64,000 nt of DNA from Companilactobacillus kedongensis (GTDB lineage Bacteria > Bacillota > Bacilli > Lactobacillales > Lactobacillaceae): assembly GCF_003946625.1 (NCBI RefSeq), contig NZ_RHOR01000004.1, forward strand, positions 62,001 to 126,000, written 5' to 3'. The notes under the pieces are model-generated. The model saw nothing but the letters and a program-made list of their open reading frames with translations, did not search any database and had not been told where the DNA came from. Each line of letters starts with the position of its first letter. The stretch's first letter is position 1. Shown one piece after another: positions 36,800-46,080 of this stretch. The position numbers and the translations under genes were made by a program.

Positions 36800-37798
36800 A
36801 TGAAGCTTATTGACTACGGTGTAAGAGAAGATGAAATGCAATATATAAAGGATTGGTCAAAAGAAAACGATATTGAAGTTGAAATCGTTTCTGACCTTTT
36901 AACTGCAGAAACTATTGAAGCTGCTAAAGGATTCGATGGTGTTGTGGCATATCAACAACTCCCATATGATCCAATTATTTTCGACAAGATGAATGAATAT
37001 GGTATTCATGTTATTTCATTGAGAAATGTCGGGACAGATAATTTACCTATTGATGCACTTATAAAAAACGATATTAGACTTACAAATGTTCCAAGCTATT
37101 CCCCAGAAGCTATTGCCGAGTATTCGGTAACAGGATTGATGGCATTACTAAGAAGTATGAAATCTATGATTAGAAAAGTAGATAACCATGACTTCAGATG
37201 GGCACCAGATATCGGTAGAGAACTAAATTCTCTTACTGTTGGTGTTGCTGGTACCGGAAGAATTGGTCGTGCCGCAATTAAAATTTATCAAGGTTTTGGG
37301 GCAAAAGTTATTGCTTATGATAAATTTCACAATTCAGAACTCGAGGAGCAAGGCATGTACGTTGATAGCCTTGACGAACTCCTAAAGAATTCAGATGTTG
37401 TAACGCTTCATTTACCTAGTCTTGGTAAGGGCAATACTGTCATCAATAAGGATACTATTTCAGAAATGAAAGACGGTGCCATTGTTGTCAATACTGGACG
37501 TGGAGATTTGATCAAGACAAAAGACCTCTATGATGCAGTAGAAAGCGGTAAATTAGCCGGATCTGTTCTTGATGTTTACGAAAACGAGGTTGGTATTTTC
37601 AACAGCGACCTTTCCAATAGTGAACTTAATGATGACCTACTAGAAGCAATGATCAAACATCCTAAATTTATCATCACACCTCATATTGCCTTTTACACTA
37701 CTAGGGCAGTAAAGAACATGGCTACAATTTCACTAGATTCTATGGTAGAAGAACTTCAAAATGGTACCTCTAAAAATGAAATTAAACTAGGAAAATAG
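36800..37798 (+). CDS. ldhD: D-lactate dehydrogenase (D-2-hydroxyacid dehydrogenase family)
   Basis: A 332-residue NAD-dependent enzyme reducing pyruvate to D-lactate. The dinucleotide motif GTGRIG is at 151-156. Catalytic residues fit the family: R234 (NTGRGD), E263 (DVYENEVG) and H295 (TPHIAFYT). The length and the DVYENEVGIFNSD loop match lactobacillar D-LDH; a D-hydroxyisocaproate dehydrogenase would be the main alternative. AAGGAG lies 8 bases before the ATG. Being 21 bases after lrgB suggests co-transcription with it. Confidence 0.88.
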   Translation: MKLIDYGVREDEMQYIKDWSKENDIEVEIVSDLLTAETIEAAKGFDGVVAYQQLPYDPIIFDKMNEYGIHVISLRNVGTDNLPIDALIKNDIRLTNVPSYSPEAIAEYSVTGLMALLRSMKSMIRKVDNHDFRWAPDIGRELNSLTVGVAGTGRIGRAAIKIYQGFGAKVIAYDKFHNSELEEQGMYVDSLDELLKNSDVVTLHLPSLGKGNTVINKDTISEMKDGAIVVNTGRGDLIKTKDLYDAVESGKLAGSVLDVYENEVGIFNSDLSNSELNDDLLEAMIKHPKFIITPHIAFYTTRAVKNMATISLDSMVEELQNGTSKNEIKLGK

Positions 37799-37817
37799 TT
37801 AATTAATTCACAAAGAT

Positions 37818-37864
37818 TTAACCGGAAATTTTTTATTGAAAGCGGTTAAAAAACCCTTGTTTTT
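37818..37864 (+). terminator. Terminator candidate after ldhD
   Basis: TTTAACCG (37818-37825) pairs with CGGTTAAA (37843-37850) around a 17-base loop; a T run starts at 37859 after a short gap. The long loop makes it a moderate candidate. The right arm also overlaps a cre-like TTGAAAGCGGTTAAA (37836-37850). Confidence 0.45.
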
Positions 37865-37892
37865 TTCATAATCAATGATAGTATTAAGAGTG

Positions 37893-37906
37893 TGAAAGCC
37901 CTTTCA
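37893..37906 (+). promoter_or_regulatory. cre-like palindrome upstream of pdhA
   Basis: TGAAAGCCCTTTCA is a six-base-arm palindrome differing from the strong cre TGAAAGCGCTTTCA at one central base. It lies 48 bases before the pdhA ATG, so it may bind CcpA or another regulator. A promoter with TTGTTT near 37857 and TAGTAT about 16 bases downstream is possible. Confidence 0.45.
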
Positions 37907-37953
37907 ATGCAGGTTGGACGGGTGAGTTTCTTTAATGAAAGGACTGTAAGAGA

Positions 37954-39054
37954 ATGGCAAACAAACCGATTGTTGACTTTGAAACTATTAAAAAAGATTT
38001 ATCAAATAATCCAAAGCCAATTCAAGTTTTAAATGAAAACGCTGAAATTGTGGATCAAAAGACTTTTGATTCATTTTCAGATGATGACTTAGTTGAATTT
38101 ATGAAGAAAATGGTTTGGGAACGTGCATTGCACGAACAAACTATGAACTTCTCACGTCAAGGACGTATGGGATTCTACGCACCAACAGAAGGAGAGGAAG
38201 CTTCTGAAATGGGTACTGTGTTGGCAATGAAGAAACAAGATTACTTATTGCCAGCATACCGTGATGTTCCTCAATTGATTCAACATGGCGCTACAGTTAC
38301 TGAAGCATACCTATGGTCAAGAGGACATGTCGTAGGTAATAAGTATGAAGCACGTGCTATGATGCCACAAATCATTATTGGTGCTGCTTATGATGAAGCT
38401 GCCGGTGTTGCTTTAGGACTTAAGAAGAATGGTGAAGATGCTATTGCATTCACATATACTGGTGATGGTGGTACTTCTCAAGGTGATAGTTATGAAGGTA
38501 TGAACTTCGCAGGTGCTTTCCAAGCTCCAGCATTGTTCATCGTTCAAAATAATGGCTTTGCCATTTCAACACCTCGTCGCAAGCAAACAGCTGCTCCAAC
38601 ATTAGCTCAAAAGGCTGTTGCTGCTGGTATTCCTAGTGTTCAAGTTGATGGTATGGATATCTTAGCTTGTTATAAGGTTGCTAAGGCTGCCCGTGAATAC
38701 ATTACAGCCGGTAATGGACCAGTTATGATTGAAACATTAACATATCGTTACGGTGCTCACTCAAGTGCTGGTGATGATCCTACTCGTTATAGAACTGAAG
38801 AAGAAACAAAACCTTGGTTCGATAAAGACCCATTGATTCGTTTAAGAAAAGTTCTTGAAGACAAAGGTTTATGGTCAGACGAGGATGAAGAAAAACTTGT
38901 TGATGAATATAAAGCATCATTCAAGGATGCTATCAAGGAAGCAGATGCTGTTGAACCAGATACAGTGCCAGCTATGTTGAAACGTACATTCGAAGTCCCA
39001 ACTCCAGAAATAAAAGCTGAAATTGAAAAATTTGAAGAAAAGGAGTCGAAGTAA
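37954..39054 (+). CDS. pdhA: Pyruvate dehydrogenase E1 component, alpha subunit
   Basis: A 366-residue TPP-dependent subunit. The TPP motif is [32 protein letters not shown] (about 168-199), GDG to [19 protein letters not shown] is the phosphorylation-loop region conserved in E1 alpha. With E1 beta it decarboxylates pyruvate and reductively acetylates the E2 lipoyl group. Leader of pdhABCD; 2 bases separate it from pdhB. Confidence 0.96.
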   Translation: MANKPIVDFETIKKDLSNNPKPIQVLNENAEIVDQKTFDSFSDDDLVEFMKKMVWERALHEQTMNFSRQGRMGFYAPTEGEEASEMGTVLAMKKQDYLLPAYRDVPQLIQHGATVTEAYLWSRGHVVGNKYEARAMMPQIIIGAAYDEAAGVALGLKKNGEDAIAFTYTGDGGTSQGDSYEGMNFAGAFQAPALFIVQNNGFAISTPRRKQTAAPTLAQKAVAAGIPSVQVDGMDILACYKVAKAAREYITAGNGPVMIETLTYRYGAHSSAGDDPTRYRTEEETKPWFDKDPLIRLRKVLEDKGLWSDEDEEKLVDEYKASFKDAIKEADAVEPDTVPAMLKRTFEVPTPEIKAEIEKFEEKESK

Positions 39055-39056
39055 CG

Positions 39057-40034
39057 ATGGCAAAGAAAACCTATATTAAAGCAATTACTGACGCACTTGA
39101 CATTGTCTTAGACGAAGATCCAAAAACATTGATCTTCGGTGAAGATGTTGGTAAAAACGGTGGTGTATTTAGAACCACACAAGGTCTTCAAGAAAAATAT
39201 GGTGAAGATCGTGTCTTCGATACTCCATTGGCTGAATCTGGAATTTTAGGTATGGCAACTGGTCTAGGTGTTACTGGCTGGCGTCCAATCCCTGAAATTC
39301 AATTTATGGGATTCTCATTTGAAGCTATTGACCAAATTGTTGGCCAACAAGCAAGGATGCGCTTCCGCTTTGATGGTAAGCAAACAGCACCTGTTACAAT
39401 CCGTACACCTTATGGTGGTGGTACACATACTGCTGAAATGCACGCTGATAACCTAGAAAACTACTTTACAGGTACACCAGGTTTACGTGTTGTTATGCCA
39501 AGTAATCCATATGATGCTAAAGGACTATTGATTTCATCTGTTGAAAACAATGACCCTGTTCTATTTATGGAAAACCTTAAGTTATATCGTTCAATGAAGG
39601 ATGATATTCCTGATGGCAAGTATACAGTTCCATTGGACAAAGCTAATGTTTCACGTGAAGGTACAGATATTACTATTGTTGCTTATGGTGCTGAAGTTAA
39701 TGAAGCACTTAAAGTTGCTGAAAAATTAGCTGCTGAAAAAATCTCTGTTGAAGTTATTGATTTAAGAACTGTTTCTCCTATTGATACAGAAACAATCTTC
39801 AAATCAATTGAAAAGACACACAAAGTTGTAGTTGTACAAGAAGCTCAAAAGATGGCTGGTGTTGGAGCACAAGTTGCTTCAGCTATCTCAGAAAACGCTA
39901 TTATGTCTCTTGATGCACCTATTGGTAGAGTTGCCGCTCCAAACAGTGTTTATCCATTTGCCCAAGCCGAAGATATTTGGATCCCAGGCGCAGATGAAAT
40001 TGAAGAAAAAGTTAGAGAAATTTTAAATTATTAA
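39057..40034 (+). CDS. pdhB: Pyruvate dehydrogenase E1 component, beta subunit
   Basis: A 325-residue subunit with [19 protein letters not shown] near residue 26, [37 protein letters not shown] and the C-terminal [15 protein letters not shown]. It pairs with PdhA around the TPP site. Context and length (325) are standard for Bacilli. GGAG is within the end of pdhA, so translation is coupled. Confidence 0.96.
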   Translation: MAKKTYIKAITDALDIVLDEDPKTLIFGEDVGKNGGVFRTTQGLQEKYGEDRVFDTPLAESGILGMATGLGVTGWRPIPEIQFMGFSFEAIDQIVGQQARMRFRFDGKQTAPVTIRTPYGGGTHTAEMHADNLENYFTGTPGLRVVMPSNPYDAKGLLISSVENNDPVLFMENLKLYRSMKDDIPDGKYTVPLDKANVSREGTDITIVAYGAEVNEALKVAEKLAAEKISVEVIDLRTVSPIDTETIFKSIEKTHKVVVVQEAQKMAGVGAQVASAISENAIMSLDAPIGRVAAPNSVYPFAQAEDIWIPGADEIEEKVREILNY

Positions 40035-40079
40035 TAAAAACTACTAATAGATAGGTAATTGAAGGGAAGGATTCTAGCC

Positions 40080-41369
40080 ATGGCATTTAAATTTAAGCTA
40101 CCAGAACTAGGCGAAGGAATGGCCGAAGGTGAAGTCGCTAGCTGGCTTGTTAAAGAAGGAGACACAGTTAAAGAAGATGATTCTTTAGTTGAAATCCAAA
40201 ATGATAAGTCTGTTGAGGAACTACCATCACCAGTCTCAGGTACTATTAAACAAATCGTTGCTCAAGAAGGACAAACTGTAGAAATCGGTGATACATTGAT
40301 CGTTATCGATGATGGATCAGCTGATACAGGCGACGATGATGAAGCTCCAGCTGCAGCCGCATCAGATGACTCAACTGCCGCTCCCGCAGAAGAAGCTGCT
40401 CCAGCAGCAGAACCTGCTAAGGATGCTACAGGATCAGCAAATGCTGATTACTTAGCAATGCCATCAGTACGTCAATTGGCACGTGATAAGGGCGTTGATT
40501 TATCACAAGTTACACCAACTGGTGACCATGGACAAATTACAAAGGCTGACGTTGAAGGATTTAACGGTGCCGCTGCTGCCCCAGCTAAAGAAGCTGCTCC
40601 AGCCGCCGCTGCTGCACCTGCTTCAACAGCTACAGCAATCAGACCTTACAAGTCAGATAATCCAGAACTTGAAACACGTGAAAAGATGACTATGACTAGA
40701 AAAGCCATTGCTAAAGCAATGTCAAATTCTAAGCACAGAACTCCACACGTTACAAGTTTCGATGATGTTGAAGTTTCAGCTTTGATGGCTAACCGTAAGA
40801 AATACAAGGCAGTTGCTGCTGATAAAGATATCAAGCTAACATTCTTGCCATATATTGTTAAAGCTTTAGTTGCTGTTATGAAGGAATATCCTGAATTTAA
40901 CGCTTCTATTGATGATACAACTGAGGAAATTGTTTATAAACACTACTTTAACGTTGGTATTGCTACAAACACAGATCATGGTTTGTATGTACCAAACATT
41001 AAGGATGCTGATTCTAAGGGAATGTTCCAAATTGCCAAAGAAATCTCAGAAAATACACAAGCTGCATATGACAACAAATTGAATGCTAAGTCAATGTCTG
41101 GTGGTTCAATCACTATCAGTAATGTTGGTTCAATCGGTGGTGGCTGGTTTACACCAGTTATCAACCAACCTGAAAGTGCTATTTTAGGTGTTGGTAAGAT
41201 TGCTAACGAACCTTACGTTGATGAAGACGGAAACATCCAAGTTGGTAAGATGTTGAAGCTTTCACTAAGTTATGATCACAGACTAATTGATGGTGCATTG
41301 GCTCAAAATGCCTTGAACCTCATGAAGAAATTATTGCATGAACCAGATATGCTACTAATGGAGGGCTAG
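40080..41369 (+). CDS. pdhC: Dihydrolipoyllysine acetyltransferase (PDH E2)
   Basis: A 429-residue core protein of the complex. One N-terminal lipoyl domain carries the lipoyl lysine in EIQNDKSVEE (about residue 43). An Ala/Pro-rich linker, a peripheral-subunit-binding domain (MPSVRQLARDKGVDLSQVTPTGDHGQITKADV, about 130-165), a second Ala/Pro linker and the acetyltransferase domain follow. The catalytic HRLIDGA motif is near the C-terminus. I choose the ATG at 40080; the TTG at 40059 in frame has no ribosome site. The start is 46 bases after pdhB. Confidence 0.95.
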   Translation: MAFKFKLPELGEGMAEGEVASWLVKEGDTVKEDDSLVEIQNDKSVEELPSPVSGTIKQIVAQEGQTVEIGDTLIVIDDGSADTGDDDEAPAAAASDDSTAAPAEEAAPAAEPAKDATGSANADYLAMPSVRQLARDKGVDLSQVTPTGDHGQITKADVEGFNGAAAAPAKEAAPAAAAAPASTATAIRPYKSDNPELETREKMTMTRKAIAKAMSNSKHRTPHVTSFDDVEVSALMANRKKYKAVAADKDIKLTFLPYIVKALVAVMKEYPEFNASIDDTTEEIVYKHYFNVGIATNTDHGLYVPNIKDADSKGMFQIAKEISENTQAAYDNKLNAKSMSGGSITISNVGSIGGGWFTPVINQPESAILGVGKIANEPYVDEDGNIQVGKMLKLSLSYDHRLIDGALAQNALNLMKKLLHEPDMLLMEG

Positions 41370-41376
41370 TTTAAAA

Positions 41377-42804
41377 ATGGCAGATAATGTTGTAGAAAAA
41401 GATACTGTTATCATTGGTTCGGGACCCGGCGGATATGTTGCCGCTATTCGTGCCGCTGAATTGGGACAAACAGTAACCGTAATTGAAAAATCAGATACTG
41501 TTGGTGGAGTTTGTTTGAACGTTGGATGTGTTCCTTCAAAGGCTTTAATTACAGCCGGACACAGACTACAACAAGCTAAGAATGCCGAAACATATGGTAT
41601 TACAACAAAAGAAGCCACAATTGACTTCACAAAGACACAAGCTTGGAAAGACGAAAAAGTTGTTGCTCGTATGACAAACGGTGTTAACATGCTTTTGAAG
41701 AAGCACAAGGTTGAATTGATCCAAGGAGAAGCATACTTGGACAACGATACACAACTACGTATCATGCCTGCTGGCCCTCGTCAATTTATGGATAATGGTG
41801 GCGGTCAAACTATCAAGTTCAAGAATTTGATTCTTGCTACTGGTAGTCGTCCTGTTGAAATCAAAGGATTCAAGTTTGAAGACAGAATCGTTGATTCAAC
41901 TGGTGGTTTGAACCTTAAACAAGTTCCTAAGGAACTTGTAATCATCGGTGGTGGATATGTTGGTACTGAATTAGCCGGAGCATATGCTGACTTAGGTGCA
42001 CATGTTACTATCCTTGAAGGTACACCACAAATTATTCCTAACTTTGAAAAAGATATGGTTTCAGTTGTTAAGAAGAACCTTGAAAAGAAAGGTGTTACTA
42101 TCGTTAATAACGCCATGGCTAAGAAGGGTGAAAACGGTAAAGACAACGTTACTGTTACTTATGAAGTTGATGGTAAGGAAGAAAAAGTTGTTGCAGATTA
42201 CTGTATGGTAACTGTTGGACGTCGTCCAAATACTGACAACTTTGGTCTTGAAATGACATCTGTTAAGACTACAGATCGTGGACTTATTGAAGTTGACGAA
42301 CAAGGTCGTACAAATGTTCCTAATATTTATGCTATTGGTGATATTGTTCCTGGTCCAGCTTTGGCTCATAAGGCTTTCTTTGAAGCTAAAACTGCTGCAG
42401 GTGCTATCTCTGGAAAGAATACTGCTAATGACTTTATCGGTGTTCCTGCTGTCTGCTTTACAGACCCAGAACTAGCAAGTGTTGGTCTAACACAAGCCGA
42501 AGCTAAAGATAAGGGTATCGAAGTTTCATCAGCTAAGTTCCCATTTGCTGGTAATGCTCGTGCCGTATCATTAGACGCTCCAGAAGGCTTTGTAAGATTA
42601 ATTGCTAAGAAAGATACTGGTACACTTATTGGTGCACAAATCGTTGGCCCTGGTGCTAGTGATTTGATTTCTGAATTAAGTGTTGCCGTTAACTGTCAAT
42701 TGAATGCCGAGGATATTGCCTTGACAATTCACCCACATCCAACATTAGGTGAACCAATTCAAGAAGCAGCCGACATTCTTATCGGATATCCTACACATAT
42801 TTAG
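41377..42804 (+). CDS. pdhD: Dihydrolipoyl dehydrogenase (PDH E3)
   Basis: A 475-residue FAD enzyme that reoxidises E2 dihydrolipoamide with NAD. FAD fold VIIGSGPGGYVAAIRAAELG, redox disulfide GGVCLNVGCVPSKAL (residues about 45-59), NAD fold VIIGGGYVGTELAGAYADLG, IYAIGDIVPGPALAHKA and the C-terminal His-Glu motif HPHPTLGEPIQEAA are all intact. Last gene of the operon, 7 bases after pdhC. Confidence 0.97.
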   Translation: MADNVVEKDTVIIGSGPGGYVAAIRAAELGQTVTVIEKSDTVGGVCLNVGCVPSKALITAGHRLQQAKNAETYGITTKEATIDFTKTQAWKDEKVVARMTNGVNMLLKKHKVELIQGEAYLDNDTQLRIMPAGPRQFMDNGGGQTIKFKNLILATGSRPVEIKGFKFEDRIVDSTGGLNLKQVPKELVIIGGGYVGTELAGAYADLGAHVTILEGTPQIIPNFEKDMVSVVKKNLEKKGVTIVNNAMAKKGENGKDNVTVTYEVDGKEEKVVADYCMVTVGRRPNTDNFGLEMTSVKTTDRGLIEVDEQGRTNVPNIYAIGDIVPGPALAHKAFFEAKTAAGAISGKNTANDFIGVPAVCFTDPELASVGLTQAEAKDKGIEVSSAKFPFAGNARAVSLDAPEGFVRLIAKKDTGTLIGAQIVGPGASDLISELSVAVNCQLNAEDIALTIHPHPTLGEPIQEAADILIGYPTHI

Positions 42805-42816
42805 TTAAAAATTTAA

Positions 42817-42857
42817 AAAGGATCAGAGATTCCAGTGAGGGATTTCTGATCTTTTTT
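42817..42857 (+). terminator. Intrinsic terminator of the pdh operon
   Basis: GATCAGAGATTCC (42821-42833) pairs with GGATTTCTGATC (about 42840-42851), followed by TTTTTT. Confidence 0.88.
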
Positions 42858-42897
42858 GGGTTGGACAGATCGGCAAGTTAGCTGATTTAAGTAATAG

Positions 42898-42922
42898 GTG
42901 ATGCACTTGCATCACTTTTTTT
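42898..42922 (+). terminator. Second intrinsic terminator overlapping the next promoter
   Basis: GTGATGC-ACTT-GCATCAC is a perfect seven-pair hairpin with seven T. The TTGCAT within it is the -35 of the following promoter. Confidence 0.75.
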
Positions 42923-42934
42923 GTATAGTATAGT
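42907..42934 (+). promoter_or_regulatory. Promoter of the UPF0223-suhB unit
   Basis: TTGCAT (42907-42912), 16 bases, TATAGT (42929-42934). Start about 42941; AAGGGG at about 42946-42951 is the ribosome site. Confidence 0.55.
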
Positions 42935-42958
42935 AAATGGTTGAAAAGGGGAATACTT

Positions 42959-43252
42959 ATGCACGAAAACTATAGTTATCCATTAGATGAAGATTGGAAC
43001 AATGATGAAATAATTACGGTGATGGCACTCTACAATGCAGTTGAGTCGGCATATGAGCATGGTATTAAACGAGAAGATTTTTTAAATAAATATCGATCAT
43101 TCCAACAAGTAGTATCAATGAAGATGGAACAGAAGCGTCTGGACCATGAGTTTGAGACTGAATCAGGATATTCCATATATAAAGTTTTTAAGCAATGTCA
43201 AAAAACACCTGATAATGAGAAAGTAAGGGTTCAATATGAAAATAAATATTAA
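42959..43252 (+). CDS. UPF0223 family protein
   Basis: A 97-residue protein. YPLDEDWNNDEIITVMALYNAVESAYEHGIKREDFLNKYRSFQQVV matches the UPF0223 (YktA) family of small helical proteins. Its function is unknown. The ATG at 42959 has AAGGGG 7-8 bases before; a TTG 18 bases upstream is in frame but lacks a site. It overlaps the inositol phosphatase-family gene by 17 bases, so they are co-translated. Confidence 0.82.
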   Translation: MHENYSYPLDEDWNNDEIITVMALYNAVESAYEHGIKREDFLNKYRSFQQVVSMKMEQKRLDHEFETESGYSIYKVFKQCQKTPDNEKVRVQYENKY

Positions 43253-44012
43253 AGAAATGGATGAATTTTTGGTTGAATTACTAAGTGAAGTTGGGAAGAA
43301 TCTCTTGGTAGACTCAAAAAAGGATAAGTCTGTTGGGACAAAAAGCAGCCGGATCGATTTGGTTACTAACTTTGATAAATCTACTGAGAAATGGTTAGTT
43401 GGCAAAATAAAAGAAAAATATTCCGAAGCAACGATCTTTAGTGAAGAAGGCTATGGAGATGTCGTAAAAGATATGTCCGGATTAGTTTTCTTTGTTGACC
43501 CGATTGATGGTACAATGAACTTTGTGAAACGACGCGATGATTTTGCCTCGATGATAGGAGTTTATCTGGATGGCAAACCGTTTCTAGGCGCAATAATTGA
43601 TGTTGTTAAACAAGAAATCTATCATGGCGGACCTGATTATGGAGTATTTAGAAATGAAGAAAAAGTAATTAGTCCTAAAAATCAGTCATTACCAGAAGGC
43701 TTAGTTGATATCAGCTGGCCAATGGTTGTAGCAGATCGTTTTAATTCTCAAGCAGTTGTACAAAAGAGTAGCGGATTGAGAATTTATGGTAGTGCAGGGA
43801 TTATCTTTGAACATTTAATCTTTGGTAGAGAGGTTTTATACATGTCTTATTTGGCTCCCTGGGATCTAGCTGCGGGTCGAGTACTCTGTGAAAGTCTCGG
43901 TTTAAAGGTCTCGACTATTGACGATAGCCCCGTAAATATGCTAAAATCACAAGTCGTAATAGTTGGTACTGAAAAAGTTATTTCAGAGGTACTAAAGACA
44001 GTTAAAAAATAA
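43236..44012 (+). CDS. suhB: Inositol monophosphatase-family phosphatase
   Basis: A 258-residue Mg-dependent phosphatase. SSRIDLVTNFDKSTEKWL and IFSEEGYG supply the Glu of metal site 1; FFVDPIDGTMNFVKR is the DPIDGT motif; SYLAPWDLAAGRVLCESLG carries the WDxAAG motif. All catalytic residues are present. Family members act on inositol phosphates or related sugar phosphates. Overlap with UPF0223 suggests joint expression. The natural substrate is not clear from the sequence. Confidence 0.9.
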   Translation: MKINIKEMDEFLVELLSEVGKNLLVDSKKDKSVGTKSSRIDLVTNFDKSTEKWLVGKIKEKYSEATIFSEEGYGDVVKDMSGLVFFVDPIDGTMNFVKRRDDFASMIGVYLDGKPFLGAIIDVVKQEIYHGGPDYGVFRNEEKVISPKNQSLPEGLVDISWPMVVADRFNSQAVVQKSSGLRIYGSAGIIFEHLIFGREVLYMSYLAPWDLAAGRVLCESLGLKVSTIDDSPVNMLKSQVVIVGTEKVISEVLKTVKK

Positions 44013-44018
44013 TAACTG

Positions 44019-44049
44019 AAACTGTGAATTACAATCACAGTTTTTTTAT
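44019..44049 (+). terminator. Intrinsic terminator before typA
   Basis: AAACTGTGA (44019-44027) with TCACAGTTT (44035-44043), seven-base loop, T7 run. It lies between the phosphatase stop and typA. Confidence 0.88.
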
Positions 44050-44095
44050 TGCAAGTAATCCAGTCGCATTACTATTAATGGAAGGAAGAAGTACT

Positions 44096-45943
44096 TTGAC
44101 TAAATTAAGAGAAGATATTAGAAATATTGCCATTATCGCCCACGTTGACCACGGTAAGACAACCTTAGTTAATGAAATGTTAAAACAATCAGATACATTA
44201 GGGGAACATTACCAAATTCAAGATCGTGCTATGGATACCAACGCTATCGAAAAGGAACGTGGTATCACAATTCTTTCAAAGAATACAGCCGTTGATTATG
44301 ACGGTAAAAAGATCAACATTTTGGATACACCAGGACACGCCGATTTCGGTGGTGAAGTTGAGCGTATCATGAAGATGGTTGATGGTGTTCTACTTGTTGT
44401 TGATGCATACGAAGGAACTATGCCTCAAACACGTTTCGTTCTAAAGAAAGCTTTGGAACAACATCTAACACCTATTGTTGTTATCAACAAAATTGATAGA
44501 CCAGGTGCTCGTCCTGAAGAGGTTGTTGATGAAGTTCTTGAATTGTTTATCGAATTAGGTGCTGATGATACACAACTTGATTTCCCTGTTATTTACGCTT
44601 CAGCTATTAACGGAACATCAAGTTATGATTCAGATCCAGCTGCACAAAAGCACACAATGGACCCATTGTTCGACACAATTTTGAAGACTATCCCAGCTCC
44701 AGTAGATAACTCTGACGAACCATTACAATTCCAAGTTGCTTTACTTGATTATAATGACTACGTTGGACGTATCGGTATTGGACGTGTCTTCCGTGGAACT
44801 ATCAAAATCGGTGATAATGTTACCGTTATGAAGCTTGATGGATCAACTAAGAATTTCCGTGTTACTAAGATTTTCGGTTTCATGGGTCTTGATCGTGTTG
44901 AAGTTCAAGAAGCTAAGGCTGGAGACTTGATTGCTGTTTCTGGTATGGAAGATATCTATGTTGGTGAAACTGTTTGTCCAGTTGACCATGAAGAGGCACT
45001 TCCATTATTACGTATTGATGAACCAACACTTCAAATGACTTTCTTACAAAATAACTCACCTTTCGCTGGTCGTGAAGGTACAGAAGTTACTGCTAGAAAG
45101 ATTGAAGAACGTTTAAGAAGACAATTACATACTGATGTTTCACTTAAAGTTGAAGATACTGATCAAGCTGGTGCTTGGATGGTTTCAGGACGTGGTGAAC
45201 TTCACTTGTCAATTCTTGTTGAAGAAATGAGACGTGAAGGATTTGAATTACAACTTTCTCGTCCAGAAGTTATTTACAAGAACATCGATGGTGTAAACAG
45301 CGAACCTTTCGAAGAGGTTACAATTGATACACCTGACGAATATGTTGGATCAGTTATCGATTCAATGTCACAAAGAAAAGGTGACATGAAGAACATGGAA
45401 AGTACTGGAAATGGTCAAACACGTTTGATCTTCTCAGCACCTTCACGTGGTTTGATCGGTTACTCAACAGAGTTCTTATCAATGACTGGTGGTTACGGAA
45501 TCATGAACCACACATACGAAGAATACAAACCAGTTGTTAAAAACTGGGAACCAGGTAGAAGAACTGGTGCTTTGGTTTCAATTAACCAAGGTCCTTCAAC
45601 TACATATAGTTTACAATCAGTCGAAGACCGTGGAAAACTATTTATCGGTGCCGGCGTTGAAGTATACGAAGGTATGGTCGTTGGTGAAAGTAACCGTGAT
45701 CAAGATATCGCTGTTACTGTTACAAAGGGTAAGAACCTTACAAATACTCGTGCCGCTGGTAAAGATCATGCTGCCGCAATCAAAACTCCTAAGGAAATGT
45801 CACTTGAGCAATCAATCGAATTCCTAAACGAAGACGAACTTTGTGAAGTAACACCTAAGAGCGTTAGATTACGTAAGAAGATCTTAAGTACAAACGAACG
45901 TAAGAAGTATGACAAACAAAGAAAAATGTCTAAGAAAGCTTAA
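44096..45943 (+). CDS. typA: Translational GTPase TypA/BipA
   Basis: A 615-residue ribosome-binding GTPase for stress and low-temperature ribosome function. G1 AHVDHGKT is at residues 15-22, followed by [12 protein letters not shown] (G2 region), [11 protein letters not shown] (G3) and [10 protein letters not shown] (G4). I take the TTG at 44096, preceded by GGAAGG, giving [10 protein letters not shown], the usual N-terminus. Longer in-frame starts at 44024 and 44078 would run into the terminator. A perfect terminator follows the stop. Confidence 0.95.
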   Translation: MTKLREDIRNIAIIAHVDHGKTTLVNEMLKQSDTLGEHYQIQDRAMDTNAIEKERGITILSKNTAVDYDGKKINILDTPGHADFGGEVERIMKMVDGVLLVVDAYEGTMPQTRFVLKKALEQHLTPIVVINKIDRPGARPEEVVDEVLELFIELGADDTQLDFPVIYASAINGTSSYDSDPAAQKHTMDPLFDTILKTIPAPVDNSDEPLQFQVALLDYNDYVGRIGIGRVFRGTIKIGDNVTVMKLDGSTKNFRVTKIFGFMGLDRVEVQEAKAGDLIAVSGMEDIYVGETVCPVDHEEALPLLRIDEPTLQMTFLQNNSPFAGREGTEVTARKIEERLRRQLHTDVSLKVEDTDQAGAWMVSGRGELHLSILVEEMRREGFELQLSRPEVIYKNIDGVNSEPFEEVTIDTPDEYVGSVIDSMSQRKGDMKNMESTGNGQTRLIFSAPSRGLIGYSTEFLSMTGGYGIMNHTYEEYKPVVKNWEPGRRTGALVSINQGPSTTYSLQSVEDRGKLFIGAGVEVYEGMVVGESNRDQDIAVTVTKGKNLTNTRAAGKDHAAAIKTPKEMSLEQSIEFLNEDELCEVTPKSVRLRKKILSTNERKKYDKQRKMSKKA

Positions 45944-45955
45944 TATGGCTTAATC

Positions 45956-45988
45956 AGGTATAACATCATTTGATGTTATACCTTTTTT
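45956..45988 (+). terminator. Intrinsic terminator of typA
   Basis: AGGTATAACATCA and TGATGTTATACC form a perfect 12-pair stem with a two-base loop and T6. Confidence 0.92.
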
Positions 45989-46046
45989 ATTTGTTCTCAT
46001 GAATCCTGAAAGGCTGGCTTTTCTATACGCGTTATTTGATTGGTGG

Positions 46047-46052
46047 TATAAT
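46047..46052 (+). promoter_or_regulatory. ftsW promoter (extended -10)
   Basis: TATAAT preceded by TG one base upstream (TGGTATAAT). The -35 is weak. It is 29 bases before the GTG start. Confidence 0.55.
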
Positions 46053-46080
46053 CTTATTATTAGATTTTAGGAGTATTAAT

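Noticed and set aside
40340-40630. Repetitive Ala/Pro codons in pdhC as a tandem DNA repeat
   Set aside because: These are the flexible linkers of the E2 protein and not a separate repeat element.
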